Assembly: GCA_001598975.1 (NCBI GenBank)
Contig: BBXU01002290.1
Location: forward strand, 1-37,377
DNA length: 37,377 bases
Source: Parachlorella kessleri
Taxonomy: Eukaryota > Chlorophyta > Trebouxiophyceae > Chlorellales > Chlorellaceae
Direction: 5' to 3'
The notes beneath the pieces are model-generated. The model was given only the letters and a program-made list of their open reading frames with translations, was not told where the DNA came from and made no database searches. Positions 1 to 11,756 of this stretch are shown here, one piece after another; positions within the stretch are counted from its first letter, which is position 1, and each line of letters begins with the position of its first letter. The position numbers and the translations under genes were made by a program.

Positions 1-504
1 GCTGCCAGCGACACGTTGGACAGTGTCCTAGGTCAAGATACGCGCGAGACTACCCTGAACCTCCTCGTCAGCTTGACTCACCCCCCCACCCCCCCCCGCC
101 CCGGTCATGCCATGAAGGTGCCAGGTGCTTGGGGATGCCTGACTGTTTACCATCCCGGCAGGACTGAAGCATGGCCAACCCCTATTTCTTGACGGATTCT
201 CAGGGGACTAAGCTCAGCTGCGCAGGCCTGTTGAATTCCTTCAGCGAGCAAGCCTAAGCGGGAAGGCTCCTCAGGGCAGGCCTGCTTTTTGCCCAGAGCT
301 TCATCCCCCGTTTCATATTGTATGTGAAAGGGAATCTCACAGGGAAGGCCGTCTCAGCCCACTGCAGGCCAGCAACCAGGTGACGGGCCAACATGATGGC
401 TAACTACTCACAAGGCTTTTACAGAGTGTCTGCCACAACACGGCATGAGAGTCTTGCCTTCCTCAATCAAGTTTTGTGGGGCCCAGGGATGGTAGGGTTT
501 GCTG
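1..504. other. 3' flank of the NRAMP gene and intergenic DNA
   Basis: I see no convincing coding exon here. The stretch holds a cytosine-rich run at 81-102 and the putative 3' untranslated region of the minus-strand transporter gene. TTACA on the plus strand at 419-423 reads TGTAA on the minus strand, about 80 nt past the stop codon; TGTAA is the usual polyadenylation signal in green algae. Short open frames on both strands overlap each other and show no family resemblance. Confidence 0.5.
419..423 (-). terminator. Candidate TGTAA polyadenylation signal of the NRAMP gene
   Basis: Minus-strand TGTAA lies about 80 nt downstream of the stop codon at 505-507. Position and motif fit green-algal 3' end processing, but a five-base motif occurs often by chance. 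Confidence 0.4.
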
Positions 505-3500
505 CTAAGCTGACATGCTGTCACCAGGCCTACAAAGTGAATCATCATGCATTTCCTGGCCCTTTTCTGGCGCAGCCTCCTCCACAGGCACCAACTCGAC
601 CCCTTTACAGCTGCCCCGATCACTATACGCAGGTCTATCCCCGTCAGAGGTGGCCCCGGTGCCAAGCCTTTCGTCCATGCCAGCATTGCTACCGCCGGCA
701 CGGCGCCGCCACCACTGCCACATGCCGCAGACCCACGCCCATAAGGGGGTAGGCTCCAGTATGAAGTAGCCCAAGGCAAGGTAGTAGGCTGCTATGAGGA
801 GGGACCACCCCACGTACGCTCCAGGTGTCTGCGGTAGCAGTAAGCTCCACTTAACAGCATATGCCGAAGTCAGTCCTGCTTCACGATTAGTGCCCTAGTG
901 CTGATGTGGTACAGGACAGCATGGCCCCTAGCCCCACATCAAGGGATGATAAGGCTTTCAAGGGTGGCAGACCAGGTGACGCACAGCTTCGACTTTTACA
1001 TCGGGGATACAAAGCAAAACTGTGGGCCACTACCACCTTGCTGCCTCCGCTGTGGCCCCTTGAAAGCACACACCCACCTGTGCAAGGCTGTCCTGCAAGA
1101 AGCCCACCAGGACATAGCCGTCCACCGCCATGATGCTGGCAGCGACCAGGGCAGCAAAGGCTGTCAGGGTGGCGGGACTGCTGAACGGCCCCAGGATGGA
1201 GGGCCGCGCGGCGAGGTGTATCAACTGCACAGGCATGGCGGCTACTGGCAGACCATTTGCCTCATGACCTGAGGATGAGGCCACAGTAACCTTATAGCGC
1301 ATGCGGCATATGGTGTCGTGCTGGGGAAACAGAGATGCCGGCACGCCCAGGAGGTGCCTCAATGGAGTAACACAGACTTGCTGCACTGCGGGCCAACCTT
1401 CCAGCCTTCCCAGGGCGGTCCATGCTGCATACGCCGCAGCACCAAAGTTGCTGGAACGGCCGGGCCCACACACCGGTACCAGGGCAAAGGGCAGCAGCAC
1501 GCTTTGGACCACATTAAGCAGGCCGTTAATGCGGTCGAAGGAGTTGCTGGCATCGGACAGCACTGCTATGAGAACCGTGGGGACCAGGGCCACGAGCCGC
1601 GTGCACCAGAATTGAACCCAGCCTTTCACCTCCTGCATGCCGTGGGATGCAGCAAGTTGAGGTGGGCAGATTCCGAAGGGCCATACCATACCATAGATAT
1701 TACCATAATGCCAAACGCCATATGACACAAGTGAAGCCCAGCTATTCAGAGCACAGCGCTGGCCATGGTAACACGGCAAACACACAAGCCAGATGTCCGC
1801 CCACTCCCAAACCAAGCGCGGCACTTACCACCTGGAGCAGCCCAACAAATACCAGCTGCCCTGTATAGGTCAGGGCCACCGTGGCAATCAACCCAGAGGC
1901 CAGCACGCCCACCGCCCATAGGTACTTGAACTGCTCGCCAAAGCGCTGGCCAAGCAGATGGCCTGCGTCCTCCAGCCCAATGGCAGCAGCTGCAGTGGGG
2001 GGATTGTGAGAGCGGCATATAAATGTGGGTAGACAATACTTGGAATGCTTGCTACATCGCAGGGCCACTTGCAGCCCGGCCTTACAGCCCGATGGCAGCA
2101 GCTGCGGTAGGGAAGCAGTGAGAGTGGCACTTCGGTGTGAGTGGCGGCAGATGCAGGACACATGAACAGGTGGTTTGCATTGCATCGGCCTTGGCCATGT
2201 TCGTTTCAAGCTTGCTGGCCCAGCAAAATACTTTGCAGAGGCTGTGCACCCAGCATATAGCGGGACGCACCAGAATACTTTGCATAACGATAGTCACTGG
2301 CGGCACGGGCTCAATGAGGGGTGGCAGGAGGCTCACATACAGCTCTCGCCGGTGTTTCTCCAGCCAGGTAAAGACTGCAAACCCGCCCGCCCAGCCGCAA
2401 CACAGCACATGCAGGTCTTGAACACCCACAGAAGAGTACACTGGTGCTTATCCAAAACAGACGATCCCACTTCTACCAACCATGCGCCTGTGCCTGTGTG
2501 GCATTCAGTTTCCTCACTCACTGGAATACTCTGGGTTGCCATAGAAGCCATACGCAAAGACACATATAACGAAGAGGGAGACGAGGAATGCCAGCAGCAG
2601 GGTGAGCAGGGTCTCCAGCCGGTGGTACCACAGAAGCACCCGAGTTCGGGCCTCGCTGGCACGCTTGTGCTGCCTGCAGCGCAAGCAACAGGAATGGGGA
2701 ACAGGGATGCTGCTAGGTGCATGTATATGCGGAAGCAATCAGGGGCAAGCTGCCTAGAAAGGTTGTTGAAACTGGGGTTGACATCTCACACATGGAGGCG
2801 CCTCACGAGCACAAGGGGTTCCCGTTTGTGACCTGCAATCTGTACCGCCCGGACACGCATGCTGCATGACCCAGGCCACAGACTCCCAGTTACACCACAA
2901 GGTATCTCACCTGCGCCCGACGGCTGCTGAATGGAAGAACAAGTTGTAAGAAGACACAGTCGCTCCCAGGGCACCCGCGGCCACTGGCATGGCATCTTTG
3001 GGCATGGAAGGCACAAACAGCCCTGCAATAGAGCCAGCGCTGGCAGGGTGTTCAGGAGTTTCCCGACTCCCAAGCTAACCGGGGAGAGCACATGCCCACC
3101 CAACCCACCAGCTCGCATCCATAGCTACGTTTGCATACACGGGGTCGCTCGCTGTACTGAAGCATGCAAGACGACGACTGCGTGTGTACAAGTCTGCACA
3201 TTTGGTCACACCTAGCAACTGAAGCTGTTGGCCCCATTTTCACAGGGTGGCTGATATTCCACATCAGAAGCAGCACAGGGTTTGTTGACTAACCTTTTAT
3301 GACATCCCCTGCCGGGACCCCTGCCTTGGCAAAGTTGGCGGCCATAGACGCGACCAGCACTGCAATTGCCGCGCCGAAAACCGCCTCCAGCCAGCGCGCA
3401 TTGCGGCACTTGTCGGCCAAGAGCAGCATAAACGCAGCCACGGAGGCCAGGATGCAGCCTGCACTGGGATAATAGATGAAGCATGGCTAATGTAAGCTCC

Positions 3501-4855
3501 GGCAACCACATGCTTCACCCAGGCATGCAGCTATTTAAGTCCTTTTATGTCTGTAGCATCAGGTTGCCATCGAACTTGGTATGGGCAGTCAGCTGAACCT
3601 CCCACCCCTCCCATGCTGAGAGGCCTTAGTGTCTCCCTCTGTCCCCGCCCACCTGCCCAGAGCGGGATCCGCCCGTCGCTCAGCAGGCCTAATGCCTGCC
3701 CTCCACCCACAGTGTCCTGCAGCATGAGAGCCGGCACCACACCACCTTTGACATGCATAAAAACTAGCGCCGTGTTTGTGCGGCAAGTCATGATCTGCCA
3801 GGGGTCTGCTCCTTTAAGTACTGCCATATTACACTCTCACCTTCCAACCATTAGAAGCTTCCATGGGACGTGCCTAGTACCTCTTCTACAGGCCATTGCC
3901 CCCAGACACGCAAGTGCTCAGCATCGCTAGCTATTGTGTATCACCTTACACCCTCCCTCCCTTGGACTAGAGCAAGTCCAGGCAAGCCTGCTAACCACAG
4001 TGAAGCATACCTGCACATCTGCGCCTACGATGGCACACTCCATCAGCACCCACAGCACCACCCGCGCTCCCTTGGGGTAGTGAGCTGCGCACAGCTGTGC
4101 CAGATCGCTCCCGGACACCAAGCCTAAGCGGCCCGCCATCCATTGAAAGGCCACGGCCTGCAAGTTGAAATGCAGAAGGCGGCTTTGCCGGGTACAGGGC
4201 AGAGTTTGCAGCTGCCAGCAAAACCCTTAGGCACTGGTTGATCCATCACGGACCCGATAGCATGGGCATGTATCTTGCTTTCATCACCAGCTGTGCATAA
4301 CAAGGTTCTCTAGACACTGCAGGCTAAAACATTGGTGGCACACATTGGAGGCTGCAGAGCGCACCCACAACGCGGACGGCAGGGAGGTTGAGACTCACAA
4401 ACACAAGGGTGACAATAGCAAACCACCAGAGGAGCGCAAAGCCAGTCTGAGCTCCCGCCTGGATGAAGGACTGTAGGCTTCCAGGGTCCTGAACGCAGCA
4501 AGACGCCACTGGCTGGTTGTTCTTGTTACCTGGAATCAAAGCCGTGGACGAAGGGTCGCCACCTAGTAACTTCTACCCTACATCCCCCGCAGCAACTAGC
4601 GCTGGTTCGCATAAGTGCTACAGGTTTAGGACATCAGCTGCAGCCCCGTTACCCAGCACGCACCATGAAAGCCACTGCCACCAGTAGCCCGGGGCCCAGG
4701 AAAAGGAGGAACTCCCTCAGCGAGAAGGAGGCGTCTACAGCCGTCCCAGCGTCCGCTGCTGGGGACGTCAAGGGCGGCCTGAGCCCTCCTGGCGATGCCT
4801 CGACGTCCATGCTCTCAACCCGCAGGACATGGGGGGGCGCAGGTGTCCCCGCCAT
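505..4855 (-). CDS. NRAMP: NRAMP-family metal transporter, complete, 11 exons
   Basis: Exons (minus): 4855-4664, 4488-4399, 4157-4011, 3716-3653, 3458-3294, 3022-2911, 2673-2522, 1989-1829, 1632-1474, 1224-1078, 828-505; 1713 nt, 570 aa, all phases agree. NRAMP proteins are proton-coupled divalent metal carriers with about 12 membrane helices. Recognisable parts: GPGLLVAVAFM then DPGS (residues 65-68, helix 1, usual DPGN), the helix 3 block RLGLVSGSDLAQLC with GADVQ, helix 8 ending TYTGQ, helix 10 NVVQSVLLPFALVP, and a final helix near YYLALGYFIL followed by a polar tail of about 80 residues. The helix 6 site, normally MPHN, reads SSYN (243-246), and the helix 8 glutamine of GQSST is leucine. 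Substrate may therefore differ from classical Fe/Mn carriers. Start chosen at MAGTPAPP; an in-frame ATG at 4810 is an alternative. Confidence 0.9.
1975..2143 (-). repeat. Tandem duplication spanning the acceptor of NRAMP exon 8
   Basis: The segment at about 1975-2032 contains the first bases of exon 8, its acceptor and adjoining intron. It recurs at about 2086-2143, 111 bp away, with scattered substitutions. Both copies share a stretch like GATGGCAGCAGCTGC on the plus strand. The copy nearer 1989 is the used acceptor because it continues into the conserved EDAGHLLG block. Confidence 0.75.
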
Positions 4856-5910
4856 CACCACTGGGTAGTCGGCCTCGGGGCCCTTCCTAGCGGTGTTTAC
4901 TGCACTGTCACTAGAACGTTGATGAACACGGCAGGTGGTGGCATGTGCCCAGTAGCCCACGCAACAAGCTGTCTAGGGCAGGGGTGCCGGTACTCCCTGC
5001 TGACTCTAAATGGCACCCTTGGCGTGTGGGACGGTGTTCAAGAAACAGGGCGAGAAGTTGATCACGAATCCGATTCTCCATGATGCCCGCGCCATTTGCC
5101 TTGGAGGATACCCGATTGCACCTTCCCAAAGCGTCAGAAATTGAGTTCGTTTGGTCACACGCCGCCCAGCAAGGATGCACAGAGGAGACGTCCAAGGCAA
5201 GAAAACTAAACACGGCAAATTTGTAGAGCTCAACAAGAACCCCGGCTGCAAGATGGCAGCACGCACTGCTGCTTGGCTGCCTTGAAGGTTTTCCCTGTGC
5301 TTCTTAACGAAGAAGGAGAAGGAGAACTTAACATGGTTTTTCTCCTTTGATGTAGCCTTGGCCCCATCCGCCTGTTCTTTCGTGGCCCGCAATGTAATAA
5401 TAATAATAATTTTCCAAAGCGTCAAGCTTCACCCACGGCTTTGGCGCCTTGGGAATCCATCGTGGTGAAGGAGAAGTCATCACAGATACGATGGTGACTA
5501 GCCAGCATCGATGCAATGGACCCCCTGGTGGATCAGCCCATAGTGACATCGCTGGAGGTACCCTCCACCGAAGTCGTGACCCGGGCACCATTAACTTATT
5601 GGTCCATGCCAGGAAGGTCTCCATCTTGGGTTCCGACAGACCAGATTTGCCAATATTACACCACAGTCCAAGGACGAAGTGAACTCATAACCAGGTGTGC
5701 GATTTGCACACTATTTGGGCACGGCAAGACGCTTCACAGCAGCGCTGCCTGTCGCTGCCTGTCCAGCTGGCACCCATGCGCTAATGGATACCGATAATAA
5801 AAAAAGACACTCACGCAGACAGGGCTGCTCTATCAAACCCCACAATTACTGGCTATGCTGACACCCTGGGCTCGAGCGCAGTATGAAGGCACCTGGGCTA
5901 CTACCAGGTG
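4856..5910. other. Intergenic region between NRAMP and F-box copy A
   Basis: This holds the unidentified NRAMP promoter and the 3' flank of F-box copy A. A TTACA (minus TGTAA) near 5655 could end copy A. There is a short TAA microsatellite at about 5395-5410 and an A-rich stretch near 5800. Overlapping open frames of about 95-100 codons occur on both strands at 5328-5797. I recognise none of them, and they could be decayed mobile-element sequence. Confidence 0.4.
5395..5410. repeat. TAA trinucleotide microsatellite
   Basis: About five tandem TAA units on the plus strand (TTA on minus) in intergenic DNA. Such tails can mark the 3' end of some retroelements, but no element body was recognised. 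Confidence 0.8.
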
Positions 5911-7736
5911 TCATGCAAAGGCCCACTCAAAGAAATCTAGACTCTCAAGCACTTCATCCTCCACCAAAGCAACATGCGGCAGGGCGCGTTGCACAATTGA
6001 CCGTGCATCAGCACAGTGCGGGTCATCAAGGTCTTCATTGTCGTGCGCAATGACCACCTTCCGCAAGCCTGGTAGGGAAGTGATAAGCTCCATGTCCTGC
6101 GTGTTAGGTTTCACCAGGCAGGCTTGCAAAGCCTCAAGCTGGGAAGACCGGCGCAGCCCCTGCAGAGGAGCCAAAGGACGGGGTGTGCTGTAAGGGGAAG
6201 TTATGATACCCTGCCAAAGCGCAGCAGAGGCGTCCACAGCAGGGCCCACAAATGCAAGTAACCATGCAAACAGCCACTTCCTAGGAAAACAACCTTCAAC
6301 CACAGACGCCCCAGTAGAAGACAAGCACCACACTGATCAAAGGCTGCATCACCCACAAAGAGTCCCTGACATACCTGGGGCAGGTTGTACCTCTCGGCAT
6401 ACATCTTACAACAGCTCCAGCTGAAGGCTCGCAGGCGGTTCCACAGGAGTGCACCCACTGGAGGCAATAGGGTGTTTTTTGGGTCCCAGTAGTCCAGTGC
6501 AAGAGCTCTGAGGCCTTTCATTTCCTCAAGGAGCAATATCGTCTCAGGCGGCCAGTCCCCATGTAACCGCAGGCAACTGACAGCAGGTGGAAGGCTCTGA
6601 AGCAGCTTCAGATCCCAGTCATAATCTCTATACGTAACCGAGTCATACAACTCTAGGCATGTCAGCGCTGTGGCGGCAGCAAGGCTGGCGGGCTGGTCTA
6701 GCTGCTGCCTGGCATTCAGTGCTGCATACCCGAGGCCGGGCAGCGCCGAAAAGTCTGCTGACAGCCGTCCAGCTAGGCCAACCAAGTGCCGCAGCTGGGG
6801 TGCAGGCTCACTGGCCACCAAAGCCGCCCTGCCCTCGTCGCCATCCAGGCGCAGAAATGCTAGCGCGGGTCACCCTGCCAGCAGCAGCTTCACATCTGTG
6901 CCGGACAGCACGTTCAGTTTAAGAGAAGTCAATCTCAGCAAGGGTGGCAGCTCAACAGGACCGGATGCTGCCGTGGGGGCATGCTTTACGTAGAGCTCCA
7001 ATACCTCCAGACTTTTCAGAGCACCAAGCCCCGCCAACCAGTCAGCTCCACTGACGGGTTGATCCACGAGAACTTGCTGTAGGTTTGGGAAAATGGCCGG
7101 AACGGGTAGAGCTCGTGTGATACTCAAGGCCTCCGCCATCCACCACAGCTTACGCAGCTCCTGCATCACACCCGGCTGAGAGTGCTGCAGGCAGTCTCCA
7201 GAGTGCGAGACCAGGGGCGGGCAGTCAACAATGCAGTATGTGCTAAGTCAGTAAGGTAACTGCATTTCCCGCCCTATCGGCGACGTCACTCGTGCATGGC
7301 AACGGCTTTACAAGCTACCTTCCGCCGCAGTGAGTGGACGGCCTGTATAGCCAGCTCCTGCGCTGAGCTTTGGACAAGCTCAAGAACGCACGGCTGGGCC
7401 ACGGTCGCCCAGCGACATATGCTATTTTCTTCTTCTTTGTCAGGGCTGTATATGTGAAAGTGGATAAGAGGCAGGGCAGACAGAGCCTTCCTCCAGCTGC
7501 GGCACACGGCCAAACCTCGCAGCCTGCAGGCAGGAGTAGCAGCCAGATGTAAAAAGTCAAACACGACAGTATTGTCGGGTTTGGCTTGAAAGCCAATCAG
7601 GAAAAAGAAGTACCTGATTGGCTGAAAAAGAAGTATCGACCTGCCTGTCCTTCAAGGTGATGCCACGGGCTACAGAGTATACAGCTCGCAGCAAGTCCTC
7701 CGGCAAGGCATTGGCTCCCGTTGATCGGACCGGCAT
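5911..7736 (-). pseudogene. F-box/LRR protein copy A, interrupted by an in-frame TGA
   Basis: Exons by comparison with copies B-D: 7736-7645, 7523-7319, 7160-6375, 6159-5911 (1332 nt). Exon 1 encodes MPVRSTGANALPEDLLRAVY and exon 2 RLRGLAVCRSWRKAL; joined they form an F-box-like module (LPxDLL...VCxxWRxAL), which in the family recruits SCF ubiquitin ligases through Skp1. Exon 3 holds irregular leucine-rich repeats and exon 4 a conserved tail ending in EWAFA. Codon 97 of exon 3 is TGA (6870-6872) where the paralogs read leucine in LAGLPALAEL; the frame is open on both sides. Intron 1 would need a GC donor (AG, then GCAGGT). Divergence from the others is greatest in the tail. Most likely a recent pseudogene; a truncated F-box protein is possible. 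Confidence 0.75.
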
Positions 7737-8389
7737 CACGCCGTGTATTTGTAAGGAGTGCTGGCTACCAGGTAGTGACAGGCAGCTTTTTCTACAGGGC
7801 ACAACTCTATTAGTTGAAGTAGCTAGCGGAGGAGGGCATTGCATCACTTGCAGATGAAACCAATGCATCAGGTGCGATGCCCATCGGTCACCCGTGTATG
7901 TTCCACAGCATGCTGCAGCATGTCACCTAGAGATGAACACCGGCTAGGATTGACACACCTATGCTGAGCAATTACAATTGCAACCCTAGCTACAACTGTA
8001 ATTACAATTCACGATGGAAGTGCACTTGACAAGAAGGGGTCAGACAGCAGTGAGGCGGGTGCCAGCTGCGTCAGTGAGCAGGCAGGCTAAATTACAATTT
8101 GCCCAGCCCTCAGTTCAGCTATACCCCATCTCCTCTCTGTGCGCACCCATCATGATTACAATGCATGCCGCTCCACGCTGCTCGCTGCCCACCACCTTCC
8201 AACACAACGCCTTGCTTTCGTAGCTGTTACAGCTGGAGTCCTCGTTGGGCATGACTCGCACAGCACCCAGCTCGTGCTTTGGCAGAATTTCACCGAGGTA
8301 GGCATGATCAGACGGGCGTTGACCCTCTGACCAGTGCTCATGGGGGCACTGGGCCAGTGAGCAGCCCCGCTGCTCCCTGACAAGCAAGC
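7737..8389. other. Spacer between F-box copies A and B
   Basis: No supported gene. The stretch has repeated ATTACAATT-like motifs near 7972, 7994-8007 and 8091. A segment of about 75 bp at 8011-8087 resembles sequence inside intron 1 of copy B (10481-10557). Confidence 0.5.
8011..8087 (+). repeat. 75-bp dispersed repeat, copy 1 (partner at 10481-10557)
   Basis: Both copies share the order ACGATGGAA, TGACAA, GGGG, CAGACAGCAG, GGTGCCAGCT, CGTCA and GAGCAGG with small gaps; by eye about 75-80 percent identity. One copy is intergenic and the other lies within intron 1 of F-box copy B. It may be a relic of an older duplication unit or a small mobile repeat. Confidence 0.65.
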
Positions 8390-10780
8390 TCAACTCAGCT
8401 CCCAAGACCACACAGTCAATGACCAATAAAGTTCAATGGCCTTAACCACACTCATCATCTTCGACTGGCTACTTAATGCCCACTCCAGCAGCTGCTCAGA
8501 CTTGTTAGCCACGTCAATCTCCTCCACACAGACTCTCGGCAGTGCCCGGCGTGCAACGCACCGTACTGCACTGCCATGCTCTTCATCATAAGGCTCAGTT
8601 AAACTACCCACTGAATCACCAGTCGTCAAGATGAGCTTCCTCAAGGCTGGCAGGGAGCACAGCAGCTCCGTGTCTTCCATGGTGTACCTCCACATGTGGC
8701 ACTGCAGAGCCTCCAGCCTGGAGGCCTGGCGTAGGCCCTGTAGCATAAAAAACCAGCACTCAAGCATGCATGGGTCTCGGGAAGTCTAACAAGGCACAAC
8801 TTGTCTGCATGTATGTGGTCTTCTACCCGGGAGACCTGCACATTGAGCCCGTAGAGCGCCACAGGCTGTGTTCAGAGCAACAGCAGCAAAGTTTGGCATC
8901 TACCCCAGCACAGCATGTTGTTGACACCTGCACCTGCACCAGGGTGTGCACAAGAACTTCAAGCACTGGCCGTGTGATGTCCCACCACAAACTAGACTCC
9001 CAATCCTGCTCTTGCTGTGCTTGGATTGTTAGGGACAGCCGGCACACCACTAAAATAAAGCACATGTCGCTTTCGGCTGACCACCCTGTCGAGGGTCATG
9101 CCCTGTCCTCAGCACCCACCCCACCTGGTACAACCCGCATCAAAACGACTACTAGTGACAGGTCCAGCAAAGGCTCACCCCCCACCTGTGGCAGGTTGAG
9201 CTCGTCCCCATACATTCCATTGACGGACCAGCCGAAGGCCCGCAGGCCGGCCCAATCAGGCGCCTCTGCGGGAGGTGCCTTCAGCTCCTTCTCCCATGAG
9301 TTACCCAATGCCAGGGCTGCCAGCCCAGTCATCTGCCCCATCACCTCTGCAGCCTCCGCTGGCCAGTCCCCTTGCAAAGCCAGGGAAGTGAGTGTGGGAG
9401 GAAGGCTGCATAGCAGCTCCAACGCCGAGCTGGCATGCCGCTCTATGTCCCACAGTTCCAGCCGTGCGAGGGCTGTGGCGGCTTCAATGCTGGCAGGACC
9501 GTCAAGGTGTGTGTAGGGGGCGAAGCAAGCCGCAGTGAGGCCTGGCAGCATCTCAAGGTCTACGGACAGCTCGGCAACCCGGCAGCTCAGGTGCCGCAGC
9601 TGGGGGGCAGGCTCACTGGCCAGCAGGTCTGCACTGCCGTCCCCCCCTTCCAAGCGTAGCTCTGCCAGCGCAGGTAGCCCTGCCAGCTGCACCGGCACCT
9701 GTGTGTCGTCAAGCTCAAGGCAGGTCAGAGCCGGCAAAGGGGGCAGCTGCACGTCTTCGTCCTCTGAAAGTTGTGTGATGTCCCTGATGGATAGTTTCAG
9801 GTGCTCCAGGCTCGTCAGAGCACCCAGTCCTGCCAGCCATGTTGCAGGACACGTCTTCTGCTTGATTTCCAGACTGCGCAGGTTTGGGAACCTGGACAGC
9901 TTTGGAAGCGCCTTGCTGATGTCTGATGCAGACCAACTCCACACCAGCTTTTTCAGATCCTGCAGGCATTCAAGCCGGACACACTATCGCCTATGAAAGC
10001 ATAAACTGCTTTAGAGAAAGAAGGACAAAGCACTCTCCGTAGAACATGTATTGCCTGTTTTATTTTAGGCCATATGCACGGGCGAGGGCACGGGCGAGGT
10101 CACAGGCTCAATGAGCGCTTGAGGAAATCTGCACGTTCTGATCTTGCTCAGTGCTCAGTACACTTCGGGCACCTGGCTACAGTGTGCCGGTACACACTTC
10201 CCAGTCACACTGCACGTCGGCGCCTTGCCTTTTATTCAAACACTCACCTTCCTGCATAGCGATTTCAATGCTAGCTTGGCCACTTTTCGTGAGCACTGAC
10301 AGCGGAGCTCTATTATAGAGGGTTGGGTCTTGGAGGCCCAAAGGCAAAAGTCCCAGTCAGTGTCCCGTATTCTAACCAAGGGGAACGGTAGAGTTGAGGA
10401 GCGCCTGCTGCCAGGTTCTGCACACTGCCAACCCCCGCACGCTGCAGGCAGAGGAGGTTCTTGACATCATATACTGCATGTACGATGGAATGCACGTGAC
10501 AAAGGGGCCAGACAGCAGCTTGGCTGGTGCCAGCTACGTCACTTGTCCGAGCAGGTGGTAGGGATACGATATGGCAACTATCCAGTAGGTTGTTTACAGG
10601 CGTCAAGCTGTGGATGGCAAGCGGATGTCTGGTCCACCTGCACACACCCACGTAGTGGTGAGAAGAACCGCAATACTACCTGTCTACTACGGTAATGGCA
10701 CCAGTGTCCAGCCCCAGGGAGTAAATGGCTCTGACAAGGTCCACAGGCAGAGCGCGGGCACGCTTGGTTCGGGCTGGCAT
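8390..10780 (-). pseudogene. F-box/LRR protein copy B, +1 frameshift in the F-box exon
   Basis: Exons by comparison with C: 10780-10680, 10441-10248, 9959-9186, 8737-8390. Exon 1 begins MPARTKRARALPVDLVRAIY; exon 2 continues VRGLAVCRTWQQALLN. The stretch after that asparagine is 22 bases against 21 in copy C, and the shifted frame stops at TAG (10372-10374). One base further the frame matches the paralogs again (FPLVRIRDTDWDFCLWAS). Exon 3 (258 codons) is an intact leucine-rich-repeat block from DLKKLVWS to ELNLPQ. Exon 4 ends in LLEWAL and runs about 25 codons beyond the tail of C and D. Unless an internal start is used, the F-box is lost from the product; alternatively the extra base is a sequencing error. 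Confidence 0.75.
10481..10557 (+). repeat. 75-bp dispersed repeat, copy 2
   Basis: Partner of 8011-8087, located in intron 1 of F-box copy B. The equivalent introns of copies C and D lack it. Confidence 0.6.
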
Positions 10781-11756
10781 GACCTTCTTGTTGTGAGGAA
10801 GGAGTTCGTGTTTAAATCTAAAAACAATCCAAGGAAGGGATCGAGAGGTACGGCGGCTAGATGCGTCTAGGTGGCGTAGCAGGGCTCAGCACATGGCTAG
10901 CATAGGGAACCCCCAACCGAAGGAGGCCTGCGCATGAAGCGGTAGGATGCAGTGAACACCTTGGATCGCTGCAAGGTCAAAAGTGGGGGAAATTGTCCTA
11001 TGCTGGACCATCACTCACAGTCTAGACACCTTGTTGGTGCCTTCCATGCTGGATGCTGTATGACACTGTCTGGCAGCTGCCTACTTCCAAGTGCACTACG
11101 ACGTCCCTCAGAGCCGCTGCCCAAACGCACCTCTATGAGGTCAGTTGCAGCCTGTCGACCCTGAGGGTCGGTCAAGCAAAGAGGCAGGGCTTCAAGCTTG
11201 CCTAGCTCGCCTAGCATATAGCATCATTCTGTGTTCGGCCTGGCTCAAGCAGGCTTTCCCAGTCACTGCTGGACGGTTCAACCACGGACTTGGGCACAGT
11301 CCCCCATAGTTGCTCTTAGTTGCCACACCCATCCCTCTTGAACGCATGAGGAGGTAGATGGGGCGGGTGGCTCAAAAGCTGAAGTCTCGTGAAGATAAGC
11401 AGCAAGAAGCAGGGCCCCGCCTCCATTTGCCGTTTGCTGCCTGCCACCAATACATTTTCAGATATGGCTTCTCCAGACTCCCTCCAGACTGCTAGGTAAC
11501 CTCAGATGCAATCCACTGCCAGTGGAACGCATGTTCATTTGTCAGTCCGCACCGCATTGTGAAACTCCTCGCTGCTGAGCCCCTGGCTCTCCAAAGAACA
11601 CACTCAACCTGAAGGCAGATCCTCTCCATGTAATGCACCGCACTGCGCTGCCGCCCTGCATCAGACTTGACTCAAGTGTGACACCGGGCAGAGCTGGCAG
11701 GGAGGCACCCATCCAATGTGTTAGAGGTCCTTGACCACAACAGTCACCTCAGCTAG
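10781..11756. other. Spacer between F-box copies B and C
   Basis: No supported gene. Sequence near 11571-11605 (TGCTGAGCCCC, then GGCTCT or AGCTCT) is shared with the 3' flank of copy D near 15963-16000, so the duplicated unit extended past the stop codon. Short open frames here are not conserved between the flanks. Confidence 0.5.

Noticed and set aside
1030..1824. 264-codon minus-strand open frame as one exon
   Set aside because: It runs through two introns of the NRAMP gene; only the parts 1632-1474 and 1224-1078 align with the family.
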